Positions 13,168-20,864 of a stretch of 22,373 nt of DNA are shown here, in pieces (position 1 is the stretch's first letter; every line of letters begins with the position of its first letter). The notes under the pieces are model-generated. The model made no database searches. It saw only the letters and a list, made by a program, of their open reading frames with translations, and was not told the origin of the DNA. This stretch comes from an uncultured Oscillospiraceae bacterium (GTDB lineage: Bacteria; Bacillota; Clostridia; Oscillospirales; Ruminococcaceae), in NCBI GenBank assembly GCA_900555435.1, contig USLH01000015.1, positions 1 through 22,373 on the forward strand, read 5' to 3'. The position numbers and the translations under genes are program-made.

Positions 13168-15960
13168 ATGGCACAGGAAAAAAACGACTACAATAAGACT
13201 TTGAACCTCCCGCAGACCACCTTTGATATGCGGGCGGGTCTTCCCAAGAAGGAGCCCGGCTTCGTGGCCCACTGGGACGAGATGGACTTAAACGGCAAGA
13301 TGCTCAAGAAGAACGAAGGCAAGCCTCTTTACGTTCTTCACGACGGTCCTCCTTACGCAAACGGCGACATCCATCTGGGTACGGCGCTGAATAAAGTCTT
13401 GAAGGATATCATCGTCAAATATAAGAACATGACCGGCTACTGCTCGCCTTACGTTCCCGGCTGGGACACCCATGGACTTCCCACGGAGCTCAAGGCGCTG
13501 AAAAAAATCGGTTTGGACAAAGACAAGGCGACCCCCGTGGAGATCCGCCGTCACTGCCGGGAGTTTGCTATGAGCTATGTGGACATCCAGCGGACGGAAT
13601 TTAAGCGTTTGGGCGTCACCGGCGATTTTGCGGATCCCTATATCACCCTGAAGCCCGAGTTCGAGGCTGTGCAGGTGCAGGTCTTCGGCGAGATGGCGAA
13701 GAAGGGGCTGATCTATCGGGGAATGAAGCCGGTTTACTGGTGCTCCGAGTGCGGGACGGCTCTGGCGGAAGCGGAGATCGAGTATAACGACGACCCCTGT
13801 GAGACCGTTTTCGTGAAATTCAAAGTGGCCGACGATAAGGGCGTGCTCGCAAAAGCCGGCATCGACCTTTCCAAAGCCTATTTCGTGATCTGGACCACCA
13901 CTGTCTGGACCCTGCCCGGCAACCTTGCCATCTGCCTGGGGCCTGACATCGAATACACCGCCGTGAAAGCAAACGGCGAATACTACATCATGGCCAAAGA
14001 GCTGGCCGATGGCGTGATGAAGACTGCCGGGATCAGCGAGTACGAATTTGTCGGCTCCTTCTTAGGCAGCGAGCTGGAACATCTGACGGCACGGCACCCG
14101 TTTCTGGATCGGGATTCTCTGGTCATCGTCGGCGACCATGTCACGCTGGACGCCGGTACCGGCTGCGTTCACACCGCTCCTGCTTTTGGTGTGGAGGACT
14201 TTGACGTCTGCAAGAATTATCCGGAGATCCCCATGGTGGTTCCGGTGGACGCTTCCGGACGGCAGACCGCCGAGGCCGGCGAGTTTGCGGGGCAGACCCT
14301 CGACGAGTCCAACAAGACCATCCTTGCGAAGATGAAAGAAGACGGCACCCTGCTGGCTTCCCAGAAGATCGTCCATTCCTACCCCCATTGCTGGCGGTGC
14401 AAGAAGCCCGTTATGTTCCGGGCGACGGATCAGTGGTTCTGCTCCGTGGACGCCATCAAGGAAGACGCCGTCAAAGCCATCGAGAACGTGGAATGGATCC
14501 CCGAATGGGGCGAAGAGCGGATCAAGGGAATGGTCCGGGAGCGCCGGGACTGGTGCATTTCCCGTCAGCGCCGCTGGGGCGTGCCCATCCCGATCCTTTA
14601 TTGCAAGGACTGCGGCAAGCCCATCATCAACGATGAGACGGTGAAGGCGATCTCCGACCTGTTCCGGAAGGAAGGCTCCGACGCATGGTACATCCGGGAA
14701 CCCAAGGAGTTCCTGCCGGAAGGGTTTGCCTGCGACTGCGGCTGCACCGAATTTACGAAAGAACAGGACATCTTAGACGTGTGGTTCGACTCCGGCGTCA
14801 CCCATGCCGCCGTTTTGAAGCAGCGTCCGGAGCTGAAATGGCCGGCAGACCTCTATCTGGAGGGCGCTGACCAGTACCGGGGCTGGTTCCAGTCCAGCCT
14901 TCTCACCTCTGTGGCTACCACCGGACAGGCGCCTTACAAGGCAGTCTGCACTCACGGCTGGGTCGTGGACGGCGAGGGCCGTGCCATGCACAAATCCCTC
15001 GGTAACTCCATCTCCCCCGACGAGATCATCAACCAGTACGGCGCCGACATTCTCCGTCTGTGGGTGGCTTCTTCCGACTATCACGCCGACATCCGGCTTT
15101 CCAACGACATTCTGAAGCAGCTGTCGGAGGCGTACCGGAAGATCCGGAACACCGCCCGGTATATCCTGGGCAACTTGGACGGCTTCAATCCCGACACCGA
15201 CCGGGTCACCCCCGATCAGCTGACAGAGCTGGACAAGTGGGCTTATGAGCGGCTGGACGAGCTGAACGATAAGGCACGGGCGGGATATGATGCTCTGGAT
15301 TATCACGTCGCCTTCCACGCCATCCACAACTTCTGCGTGGTGGAAATGTCCAGCTTCTATCTGGATATCATCAAGGACCGGCTGTACTGCGAGAAGCGGG
15401 ACAGCGTCCTGCGCCGGGCGGCTCAGACCGCCATGTACGACATCCTGTCCTCTCTGACCCGGCTGGTGGCTCCGATCTTGGTCTTCACCGCCGAGGAGAT
15501 CTGGCAGCACCTGCCGGCTTCCAAGGAGCTGGACATGGAGAGCGTCTTCTTCAATGAGATGCCTGCCAAGGTGAACATTCCTGTCTCCGACGCATTCAAC
15601 GCCAAGTGGGATCGGATCTATCGGGTGCGGAACGATGTGCTGAAGGCTCTGGAGCCCAAGCGGGCCTCCAAGGAGATTGGCAAGTCCACCGACGCCAAGA
15701 TCACCCTGACCTGCAGCGACGAGCTTTACGAGCAGCTGAAGGCTGTGGAAGAAGAGTTGCCGGCGGCCTTCATTGTTTCTCAGGTGGAGATTGTGAAGGG
15801 CAGCGAAGGCGAAGTGGCCGGGGACACCGAGGGTCTTTTTGTCACCGCCACGCTGGCTGACGGAGAGAAGTGCGAGCGCTGCTGGCTTCACGACCACACG
15901 GTGGGTTCGGATCCGGAGCATCCTACCCTCTGCGCCCGCTGCGCTGCGGCAGTCCGATAA
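13168..15960 (+). CDS. ileS: Isoleucyl-tRNA synthetase
   Basis: IleRS charges tRNA-Ile and edits misactivated valine. The 930-aa length is normal for the bacterial zinc-containing form. The class I HIGH element is H69-L-G71 in 'PPYANGDIHLGTAL'. The editing domain has 'WTTTVWTLPGNLAI' and 'GTGCVHTAPAFGVEDF'. The KMSKS loop is replaced by A606-M-H-K-S610 ('AMHKSLGNS'), which keeps the second lysine. The C-terminal zinc site is 'CERCW' and 'CARC'. Internal Cys pairs are seen in 'WCSEC', 'CWRC' and 'CKDC'. GAAGGAG precedes ATG 13168, 27 bases after divIVA. There is no room for a T-box leader between divIVA and ileS, so tRNA-sensing control, if any, must act further upstream. Confidence 0.98.
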   Translation: MAQEKNDYNKTLNLPQTTFDMRAGLPKKEPGFVAHWDEMDLNGKMLKKNEGKPLYVLHDGPPYANGDIHLGTALNKVLKDIIVKYKNMTGYCSPYVPGWDTHGLPTELKALKKIGLDKDKATPVEIRRHCREFAMSYVDIQRTEFKRLGVTGDFADPYITLKPEFEAVQVQVFGEMAKKGLIYRGMKPVYWCSECGTALAEAEIEYNDDPCETVFVKFKVADDKGVLAKAGIDLSKAYFVIWTTTVWTLPGNLAICLGPDIEYTAVKANGEYYIMAKELADGVMKTAGISEYEFVGSFLGSELEHLTARHPFLDRDSLVIVGDHVTLDAGTGCVHTAPAFGVEDFDVCKNYPEIPMVVPVDASGRQTAEAGEFAGQTLDESNKTILAKMKEDGTLLASQKIVHSYPHCWRCKKPVMFRATDQWFCSVDAIKEDAVKAIENVEWIPEWGEERIKGMVRERRDWCISRQRRWGVPIPILYCKDCGKPIINDETVKAISDLFRKEGSDAWYIREPKEFLPEGFACDCGCTEFTKEQDILDVWFDSGVTHAAVLKQRPELKWPADLYLEGADQYRGWFQSSLLTSVATTGQAPYKAVCTHGWVVDGEGRAMHKSLGNSISPDEIINQYGADILRLWVASSDYHADIRLSNDILKQLSEAYRKIRNTARYILGNLDGFNPDTDRVTPDQLTELDKWAYERLDELNDKARAGYDALDYHVAFHAIHNFCVVEMSSFYLDIIKDRLYCEKRDSVLRRAAQTAMYDILSSLTRLVAPILVFTAEEIWQHLPASKELDMESVFFNEMPAKVNIPVSDAFNAKWDRIYRVRNDVLKALEPKRASKEIGKSTDAKITLTCSDELYEQLKAVEEELPAAFIVSQVEIVKGSEGEVAGDTEGLFVTATLADGEKCERCWLHDHTVGSDPEHPTLCARCAAAVR

Positions 15961-15968
15961 GCAAAAAA

Positions 15969-16009
15969 CACAAATTGCCGCAGGCAGATGCGTCCCGCGG
16001 CAATTTGTG
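15969..16009 (+). terminator. 13-bp perfect hairpin between ileS and lspA; U-tract on the - strand side
   Basis: CACAAATTGCCGC (15969-15981) pairs perfectly with GCGGCAATTTGTG (15997-16009), loop fifteen bases. On the + strand the following bases are CTGTAAAAAA, with no T run. On the - strand the stem is followed by six T, the form of an intrinsic terminator for leftward transcripts. Here, on the + strand, it may act as an RNA stability or attenuation element. Confidence 0.55.
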
Positions 16010-16043
16010 CTGTAAAAAATCTCCACGGGAGGAGAGCGATTTT

Positions 16044-16529
16044 ATGAAACGGTATCTTGCCCTTCTGATGTCCGCTGCTTTGGTGGGCATTGATCAGTGG
16101 CTGAAGCTGCTGGCGAAGGAATTTTTAAAGCCCGGGGAGACGACTCCTCTGATTCAGGACGTGCTGCATCTGACCTATCTGGAGAACCGGGGCGCTGCCT
16201 TCGGGATGATGCAGAACAAGAAATGGCTTCTCGTTTGGGCCACGGCGGCGGTTCTGCTGATCCTGACTCTTGCGGTGATGGCGGGGAAGATCAAAGGGAC
16301 GTTTCCGCTGTTTTCCGTCTGCACCATCATCGGAGGCGGCATCGGGAACCTGATCGACCGGGTCTACCGGGGATATGTCATCGACTACATCCATGTGAAG
16401 ATTGTGAATTTCGCCATCTTTAATTTTGCGGATATTTGCGTCACGGTGGGCACGGCGATGCTGATCTTCTATCTGCTGTTCCATGAGCTTTTGGGGCGGA
16501 AGAAGACGGAGGAGAAGGCCGGTGCCTGA
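16044..16529 (+). CDS. lspA: Lipoprotein signal peptidase II LspA
   Basis: LspA cleaves the signal peptide of diacylglyceryl-modified prolipoproteins inside the cytoplasmic membrane. The 161-aa protein has four hydrophobic helices and the family motifs: D17 in 'VGIDQWLK', 'ENRGAAFG', 'GGGIGNLIDRVYRGYVIDYI' with catalytic D105, and 'FNFADICV' with catalytic D130. The start is ATG 16044, ten bases after GGGAGGAG. The open frame reaches back into ileS, but that part is not LspA-like. It follows ileS after the 13-bp hairpin and overlaps the pseudouridine synthase gene by eight bases, so those two are translationally linked. The ileS-lspA-rluD order is widely conserved in Firmicutes. Confidence 0.97.
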   Translation: MKRYLALLMSAALVGIDQWLKLLAKEFLKPGETTPLIQDVLHLTYLENRGAAFGMMQNKKWLLVWATAAVLLILTLAVMAGKIKGTFPLFSVCTIIGGGIGNLIDRVYRGYVIDYIHVKIVNFAIFNFADICVTVGTAMLIFYLLFHELLGRKKTEEKAGA

Positions 16530-17448
16530 GTGGATCGCAGCACCGGAGGACGCCGGCGCACGTCTGGACGCCTTTCTGGCCGGGAAAATGGAGAAGACCC
16601 GTTCTTCCGTTCAGAAGCTCATCGAGGAGGAAAACGTTCGGTTAAACGGCGCTCCTGCCGCAAAAAACGCCCGGCTCCGGGAAGGGGATCGGGTGGAGGC
16701 GACGGAACCGCCGCCGGAAGTTCTGGACGTAAAGCCCCAGAATATCCCGCTGGACATCGTCTATGAGGATCAAGACCTTTTAGTGGTCAATAAGCCCAAA
16801 GGGGTGGTCGTCCATCCGGCGGCAGGAAATCCGGACGGCACCCTTGTGAACGCCCTTCTTTTTCACTGCGGGGACAGCCTTTCGGGAATCAACGGGGTCA
16901 TCCGTCCCGGGATCGTCCACCGCATCGACAAGGACACCTCCGGGCTTTTGATCGTGGCGAAAAACGATCGGGCACATCAGTCGCTGGCGGAGCAGATCGC
17001 CGTCCACAGCTTTACAAGGATCTACAATGCCGTGGTTTACGGCATTGTGAAAGAGGAAGAGGGGACGGTCTCCGCACCCATTGGCCGGCACCCCACCGAT
17101 CGGAAGCGGATGGCAGTCCTTTCCTCCGGAGGACGAGAAGCGGTGACCCATTATCGGGTGCTGGAGCGATTTCCGGGGTTTACACTGGTAGAATGCCGGC
17201 TGGAGACCGGGCGCACCCATCAGATCCGGGTCCACATGGCTCATATCGGGCACCCGGTGGCGGGGGATCCGGTCTACGGGCCGAAAAAGTGTATCACCGA
17301 GCTGCAGGGGCAATGCCTCCATGCACGGGTGATCGGGTTTATCCATCCCGCCACGGGAGAGTATCTGGAGTTCGACAGCGGGCTTCCTCCGTATTTTGAA
17401 CGCTTCCTTGAAAAACTCAGGCGGAGCGGAAAGGAGAGGGGCTTTTGA
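16522..17448 (+). CDS. RluD-type 23S rRNA pseudouridine synthase
   Basis: Members of the RluA/RluD group isomerise selected uridines of 23S rRNA (or tRNA) to pseudouridine. The 308-aa protein has an N-terminal S4-like RNA-binding domain ('GARLDAFLAGKMEKTRSSVQ' and onward, residues about 10-70). The catalytic domain carries 'NKPKGVVVHPA', 'GIVHRIDKDTSGLLIVAKN' with catalytic D136, 'RIYNAVVYG' and 'LETGRTHQIRVHMAHIGHP'. The start is GTG 16522, with GGAGGAG (16508-16514) seven bases upstream. An ATG 39 bases earlier would add an Arg-rich run with no domain match. The position after lspA corresponds to ylyB of B. subtilis. The exact rRNA site cannot be told from sequence, so I leave the symbol empty. 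Confidence 0.94.
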   Translation: MPEWIAAPEDAGARLDAFLAGKMEKTRSSVQKLIEEENVRLNGAPAAKNARLREGDRVEATEPPPEVLDVKPQNIPLDIVYEDQDLLVVNKPKGVVVHPAAGNPDGTLVNALLFHCGDSLSGINGVIRPGIVHRIDKDTSGLLIVAKNDRAHQSLAEQIAVHSFTRIYNAVVYGIVKEEEGTVSAPIGRHPTDRKRMAVLSSGGREAVTHYRVLERFPGFTLVECRLETGRTHQIRVHMAHIGHPVAGDPVYGPKKCITELQGQCLHARVIGFIHPATGEYLEFDSGLPPYFERFLEKLRRSGKERGF

Positions 17449-18287
17449 CGCTTTCTGAGGTTTTATTGGTCACCGACTGCGACGGGACGCTTCTGCAGGA
17501 CGACAAATCCATTGCGCCGGAGGATCAAAACGCCATCGAACGGTTCCGGGCAGCGGGAGGATATTTCGCCGTAGCCACCGGACGGTCCATTCCGACCGGG
17601 GCGGATCTGTTAAGACGATTAAAACCGGAGCTTCCGACCATCCTTTATAACGGCTCCATGCTTTACGATTCCGAAAAGGGGAAGATCCTCTGGATGACGG
17701 AGATCCCGAGCTCCGCCCGGTTTCTTGTGAAGGAAGCGCTTTCCGAATTTTCCGGACGGCTGGGGGCGGAGGTGCTGATCCCGGAGGGAATGCGGGTCTT
17801 GGCCTTCAACGATTTGGTGGATGAGCATTTGAATGGGGCGCACCCCATTGCTTATGAGGAGACGACTTACGAAAAGGTGCTGCCGGAGCACTGGCTGAAG
17901 GTAATGTTCGCCATGCGGGAAGAAGTGCAGCCGGAGTTTTTAACGTTTCTTGAGAGCTTTCAAGCCGAAGGCGTCCGGTTTGTCCGGTCGGAGCGGTACT
18001 TTTTCGAGATCCTGCCGGCAAAGGCCAGCAAGGGCAATGCTCTTCGGAGGCTGTGCGAAGAAGCAGGGCTTTCTTTGGAACGGGTAGTAGCCATCGGCGA
18101 CTGCGATAACGACCTGGAGCTTCTGGAAGAGGCGAAGGTCGGGATTGCAGTGGAAAACGCCTTCCCCTCTTTGAAAGCGAAGGCGGATCTGGTCACCGTT
18201 TCCAATAAAGCACACGCCGTCGCTCGGGTGATCGAGGAGCTGATGGAGAATCCGGAAGGGTTCTTTCGACAATACGGCAAGAAATAA
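17445..18287 (+). CDS. HAD-superfamily Cof-type phosphatase
   Basis: A 280-aa HAD hydrolase of the Cof (IIB cap) subfamily, which dephosphorylates sugar phosphates or similar small metabolites. Motif I is D11-C-D13-GT in 'LLVTDCDGTLL'. The conserved 'VATGRS' supplies the motif II Thr/Ser. K196 lies in 'ASKGNALRRLC'. Motif IV is 'GDCDND' (218-223). The substrate is not predictable. The start is TTG 17445, overlapping the stop of the pseudouridine synthase gene (TTGA). AAGGAG (17431-17436) is eight bases before it, so TTG is well supported. The gene is tightly coupled to the rluD-like gene yet is not part of the canonical division cluster, and it is probably the last gene of that transcript. 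Confidence 0.93.
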   Translation: MTLSEVLLVTDCDGTLLQDDKSIAPEDQNAIERFRAAGGYFAVATGRSIPTGADLLRRLKPELPTILYNGSMLYDSEKGKILWMTEIPSSARFLVKEALSEFSGRLGAEVLIPEGMRVLAFNDLVDEHLNGAHPIAYEETTYEKVLPEHWLKVMFAMREEVQPEFLTFLESFQAEGVRFVRSERYFFEILPAKASKGNALRRLCEEAGLSLERVVAIGDCDNDLELLEEAKVGIAVENAFPSLKAKADLVTVSNKAHAVARVIEELMENPEGFFRQYGKK

Positions 18288-18347
18288 GGAAACACCCGCA
18301 GCGAAACACGATAGAGAAAAGCAAACTATCTGAAAGGATTGAATTTT

Positions 18348-19193
18348 ATGGACGCAACCACCAAACGTGAATTGCAGAAAATCGCCTGCCGGATTCGCAT
18401 GGGCGTGATCGAGGGCACCTTCTGCGCCAAGTCCGGGCATCCCGGCGGATCCCTTTCCATTGCGGAGGACTTAGCGTATCTTTACTGGAAGGAAATGCGG
18501 GTGGATCCGAAGAACCCCGGCTGGGAAGACCGGGACCGGCTGGTCCTGTCGAAGGGCCACTGCGCACCGGCGCTGTACGCTGCGCTGGCGCTGAAGGGAT
18601 ATTTCCCGTGGGATGAGTTAAAGAGCCTGCGGCATACCGGCGCACTGCTTCAGGGCCATCCGGATATGAAGCACATTCCCGGCGTGGATATGTCCACCGG
18701 CAGCTTGGGGCAGGGTATTTCCGCCGCCTGCGGCATGGCGCTGGCGGCGAAGATCGATGGGAAGGACAGCCGGGTCTATACAATCTTAGGCGACGGCGAA
18801 ATCGAGGAAGGACAGGTCTGGGAGGCAGCCATGTTTGCCGCTCACTATAAGCTCGATAACCTCTGCGCCATCGTGGACAACAATAACCTCCAGATCGACG
18901 GCACCGTGGAGGAGGTTATGAGCCCCTATCCCATCACTGATAAATTTGCCGCTTTTGGCTGGAATGTCATCACCATCGACGCCCACGACTTCGACCAGAT
19001 CGAGGCTGCCATGAACGCCGCCAAGGCCGTTAAGGGCAAGCCCACCGTTCTCGTGCAGAAGAGCGTGAAGGGCAAGGGCGTTTCCTTTATGGAGAATCAG
19101 GTTTCCTGGCACGGTGCGGCTCCCAATGCGGAGCAGTACGAGACTGCCATGGCGGAGCTGAACGCCGCTCTGGCCGAGCTGGAAGCCAAGTGA
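18348..19193 (+). CDS. Transketolase, N-terminal (TPP-binding) subunit
   Basis: First half of a split transketolase, which moves two-carbon units between sugar phosphates in the non-oxidative pentose phosphate pathway. The 281-aa protein covers the TPP-binding domain: 'SGHPGGSLSIAED', 'LSKGHCAPALYA', 'DMSTGSLGQGIS', and the TPP/metal motif from G148-D-G-E151 to N178-N180. The start is ATG 18348 with AAAGGA (18333-18338) nine bases upstream. An in-frame TTG at 18339 is rejected on spacing. The partner half follows after 22 bases. Such two-gene transketolases are widespread in clostridia and archaea, and the pair forms one active enzyme. The 60 bases upstream show no clear promoter. Confidence 0.95.
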   Translation: MDATTKRELQKIACRIRMGVIEGTFCAKSGHPGGSLSIAEDLAYLYWKEMRVDPKNPGWEDRDRLVLSKGHCAPALYAALALKGYFPWDELKSLRHTGALLQGHPDMKHIPGVDMSTGSLGQGISAACGMALAAKIDGKDSRVYTILGDGEIEEGQVWEAAMFAAHYKLDNLCAIVDNNNLQIDGTVEEVMSPYPITDKFAAFGWNVITIDAHDFDQIEAAMNAAKAVKGKPTVLVQKSVKGKGVSFMENQVSWHGAAPNAEQYETAMAELNAALAELEAK

Positions 19194-19215
19194 GTGAAGA
19201 AAGGAAGGAAATCCC

Positions 19216-20157
19216 ATGTCTGAACTGAAAAAAGTTGCCACCCGGGAAAGCTACGGCAAGGCCCTTGCGGAGCTGGCTCCCGAATATCCGGATCTGGTCG
19301 TGCTGGACGCCGATCTGGCGGCTGCCACCAAAACCGGTATCTTTAAGAAAGCCTGCCCGGAGCGGTTCTTTGACTGCGGCATCGCAGAGGGGAACATGAT
19401 GGGCGTTGCCGCCGGTATGGCTGCGGCGGGGAAGATCGTGTTCGCCAGCTCTTTTGCCATGTTCGCGGCGGGGCGGGCCTTTGAGGTGGTCCGGAACTCC
19501 ATCGGCTACCCCCATCTGAACGTAAAGATCGGTGCGACCCATGCCGGTATCTCCGTAGGCGAGGACGGCGCTACCCATCAGTGCTGCGAGGACTTCGCCC
19601 TGATGCGCTCCATCCCCGGCATGGTGGTGCTGAGTCCTGCCGACGACGTGGAAGCACGGGCTGCGGTGAAAGCTGCCATCGATTACAAAGGGCCGGTCTA
19701 CATCCGCTTCGGGCGGCTGGCCGTGCCGGTGTTCAATAACCCGGAGACCTATCATTTTGAGATGGGCAAGGGCGTCACCTTAAGAGACGGCAAGGATCTG
19801 ACCATTATTGCCACCGGGCTGATGGTCTGGGAGGCTCTGGTAGCTGCGGAAAGCCTTGCAAAAGAGGGCATCGACGCACGGGTCATCAACATCCACACTC
19901 TGAAGCCTCTGGACGAGGAGCTGGTGGTGCGGGCTGCCCGGGAGACCGGAAAGATCGTCACCGTGGAGGAACATAGCGTCATCGGCGGCTTGGGAAGTGC
20001 GGTGTGCGATGCCGTTTCCGGCGCCTGCCCCTGTGTTGTGAAAAAGATCGGTGTAGAGGACAGCTTCGGTGTGTCCGGCCCGGCTGTGGAGCTTTTAAAG
20101 AAGTTTGGCCTGTCCGCCGAAAACATCGTGGAGAAGGTAAGAGAACTGGTTCGGTAA
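19216..20157 (+). CDS. Transketolase, C-terminal (pyrimidine-binding) subunit
   Basis: Second half of the split transketolase, 313 aa. It holds the pyrimidine-binding domain with the activating glutamate E58 in 'DCGIAEGNMMGVAAGMA', an 'ASSFAMFAAGRAFE' helix and 'GATHAGISVGEDGATHQ', then the C-terminal domain ('TIIATGLMVWEAL', 'INIHTLKPLDEE', 'VTVEEHSVIGGLG'). The fold is shared with 1-deoxyxylulose-5-phosphate synthase and the E1 beta family, but the separate N-half upstream and the length support transketolase. GAAAGGAAGGA precedes ATG 19216. A short hairpin begins at its stop codon and lies against the greA promoter, so this gene probably ends its transcription unit. Confidence 0.95.
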   Translation: MSELKKVATRESYGKALAELAPEYPDLVVLDADLAAATKTGIFKKACPERFFDCGIAEGNMMGVAAGMAAAGKIVFASSFAMFAAGRAFEVVRNSIGYPHLNVKIGATHAGISVGEDGATHQCCEDFALMRSIPGMVVLSPADDVEARAAVKAAIDYKGPVYIRFGRLAVPVFNNPETYHFEMGKGVTLRDGKDLTIIATGLMVWEALVAAESLAKEGIDARVINIHTLKPLDEELVVRAARETGKIVTVEEHSVIGGLGSAVCDAVSGACPCVVKKIGVEDSFGVSGPAVELLKKFGLSAENIVEKVRELVR

Positions 20158-20183
20158 AGCGGAAAATTCACAAAATTCCGCTT
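20157..20183 (+). other. Hairpin at the transketolase end, touching the greA promoter
   Basis: AAGCGGAA (20157-20164) pairs with TTCCGCTT (20176-20183), loop eleven bases. The last two paired bases are the first two of the -35 hexamer. There is no T run after it, so it is not a classical intrinsic terminator. Confidence 0.4.
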
Positions 20184-20210
20184 GACAAACGGGGCGGAAA
20201 CCTCTATAAT
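20182..20210 (+). promoter_or_regulatory. Consensus sigma-A promoter for greA-lysS
   Basis: TTGACA (20182-20187) and TATAAT (20205-20210) are both perfect consensus hexamers, separated by 17 bases. Transcription should start near 20217. This is the strongest promoter in the window. Confidence 0.9.
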
Positions 20211-20216
20211 CAAAGT

Positions 20217-20362
20217 TATTGTGACGGAAGCAAACCATCGGGGCTGGATCCTCGATGGTTGCTGCCCGTTATTTTCATGCTTGCGCTCCCGCAGACGGAA
20301 TTCCGGTGCGGCGGCGTTTTGCTTATATCCGCTTTCGGGCACAAATACAGGAGGAATGTCAC
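20217..20362 (+). promoter_or_regulatory. Structured 5' leader of greA
   Basis: About 145 bases separate the predicted start from the greA ATG. Hairpin 1 pairs 20233-20243 with 20250-20260 (eleven pairs, one G-U), extendable by two pairs past a bulged A. Hairpin 2 pairs CCGCA (20289-20293) with TGCGG (20307-20311) around CGG-AATT-CCG, with TTTT at 20317-20320, which loosely resembles an attenuator. The ribosome site AGGAGGA (20349-20355) is unpaired in both. The greA frame is open back to ATG 20255, but that part has no GreA resemblance. E. coli greA has a leader yielding short GraL transcripts. Whether this leader does the same is inference. It does not match a riboswitch class I know. Confidence 0.55.
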
Positions 20363-20836
20363 ATGGCTAAAGAAACGGTCCTGACCAGCGAAGGTCTGGT
20401 AAAGCTCGAGCAGGAGCTGGAAAATCTCAAAACAGTCCGGCGCCGGGAGGTTGCCGATAAGATCAAAGTTGCCATCTCTTTCGGCGACCTTTCCGAAAAC
20501 AGCGAGTACGACGAAGCAAAAAACGAGCAGGCAATGATCGAGGCACGGATCCTGCAGATCGAAGCCATGCTCAAGAACGTAAAAATTCTGGACGTCGGAG
20601 AGTTGGACACCGAAGTGGTGAACGTGGGCAGTAAAGTTCATGTTCTGGACGTGGAGTTCGACGAGGACGAGACCTTCCACATCGTTGGTTCCACCGAAGC
20701 CAATCCCGACGCAGGGAAGATCTCCGACGAGTCCCCTGTGGGCAAGGGTCTTCTGGGGCATCGGGTCGGTGACATCGTGGCGATCCCCGTCCCCAACGGA
20801 ACGGTAAACTATAAGATTCTCGATATTATGATGTAA
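20363..20836 (+). CDS. greA: Transcription elongation factor GreA
   Basis: GreA enters the secondary channel of RNA polymerase and stimulates cleavage of backtracked RNA, rescuing stalled complexes. The 157-aa protein has the usual size. The N-terminal coiled coil carries the acidic tip 'ISFGDLSENSEYDEAKN', whose Asp and Glu coordinate the catalytic magnesium. The C-terminal FKBP-like domain contains 'FHIVGSTEANPDAGKISDES', 'PVGKGLLGHRVGD' and 'YKILDI'. ATG 20363 is fixed by AGGAGGA seven bases upstream. It has a perfect promoter and a long leader, and it is followed after 28 bases by lysS, the usual clostridial greA-lysS pairing. Confidence 0.97.
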   Translation: MAKETVLTSEGLVKLEQELENLKTVRRREVADKIKVAISFGDLSENSEYDEAKNEQAMIEARILQIEAMLKNVKILDVGELDTEVVNVGSKVHVLDVEFDEDETFHIVGSTEANPDAGKISDESPVGKGLLGHRVGDIVAIPVPNGTVNYKILDIMM

Positions 20837-20864
20837 AAGCGGCGCAGAAGAAAGGATTTTTTTC

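Noticed and set aside
14773..16026. 417-codon open frame on the - strand opposite ileS
   Set aside because: It is the antisense shadow of a strongly biased G+C-rich gene. It has no recognisable motifs, and ileS on the + strand is certain.
20255..20362. In-frame 36-codon extension of GreA
   Set aside because: It lies within the structured leader. AGGAGGA and the normal GreA length fix the start at 20363.
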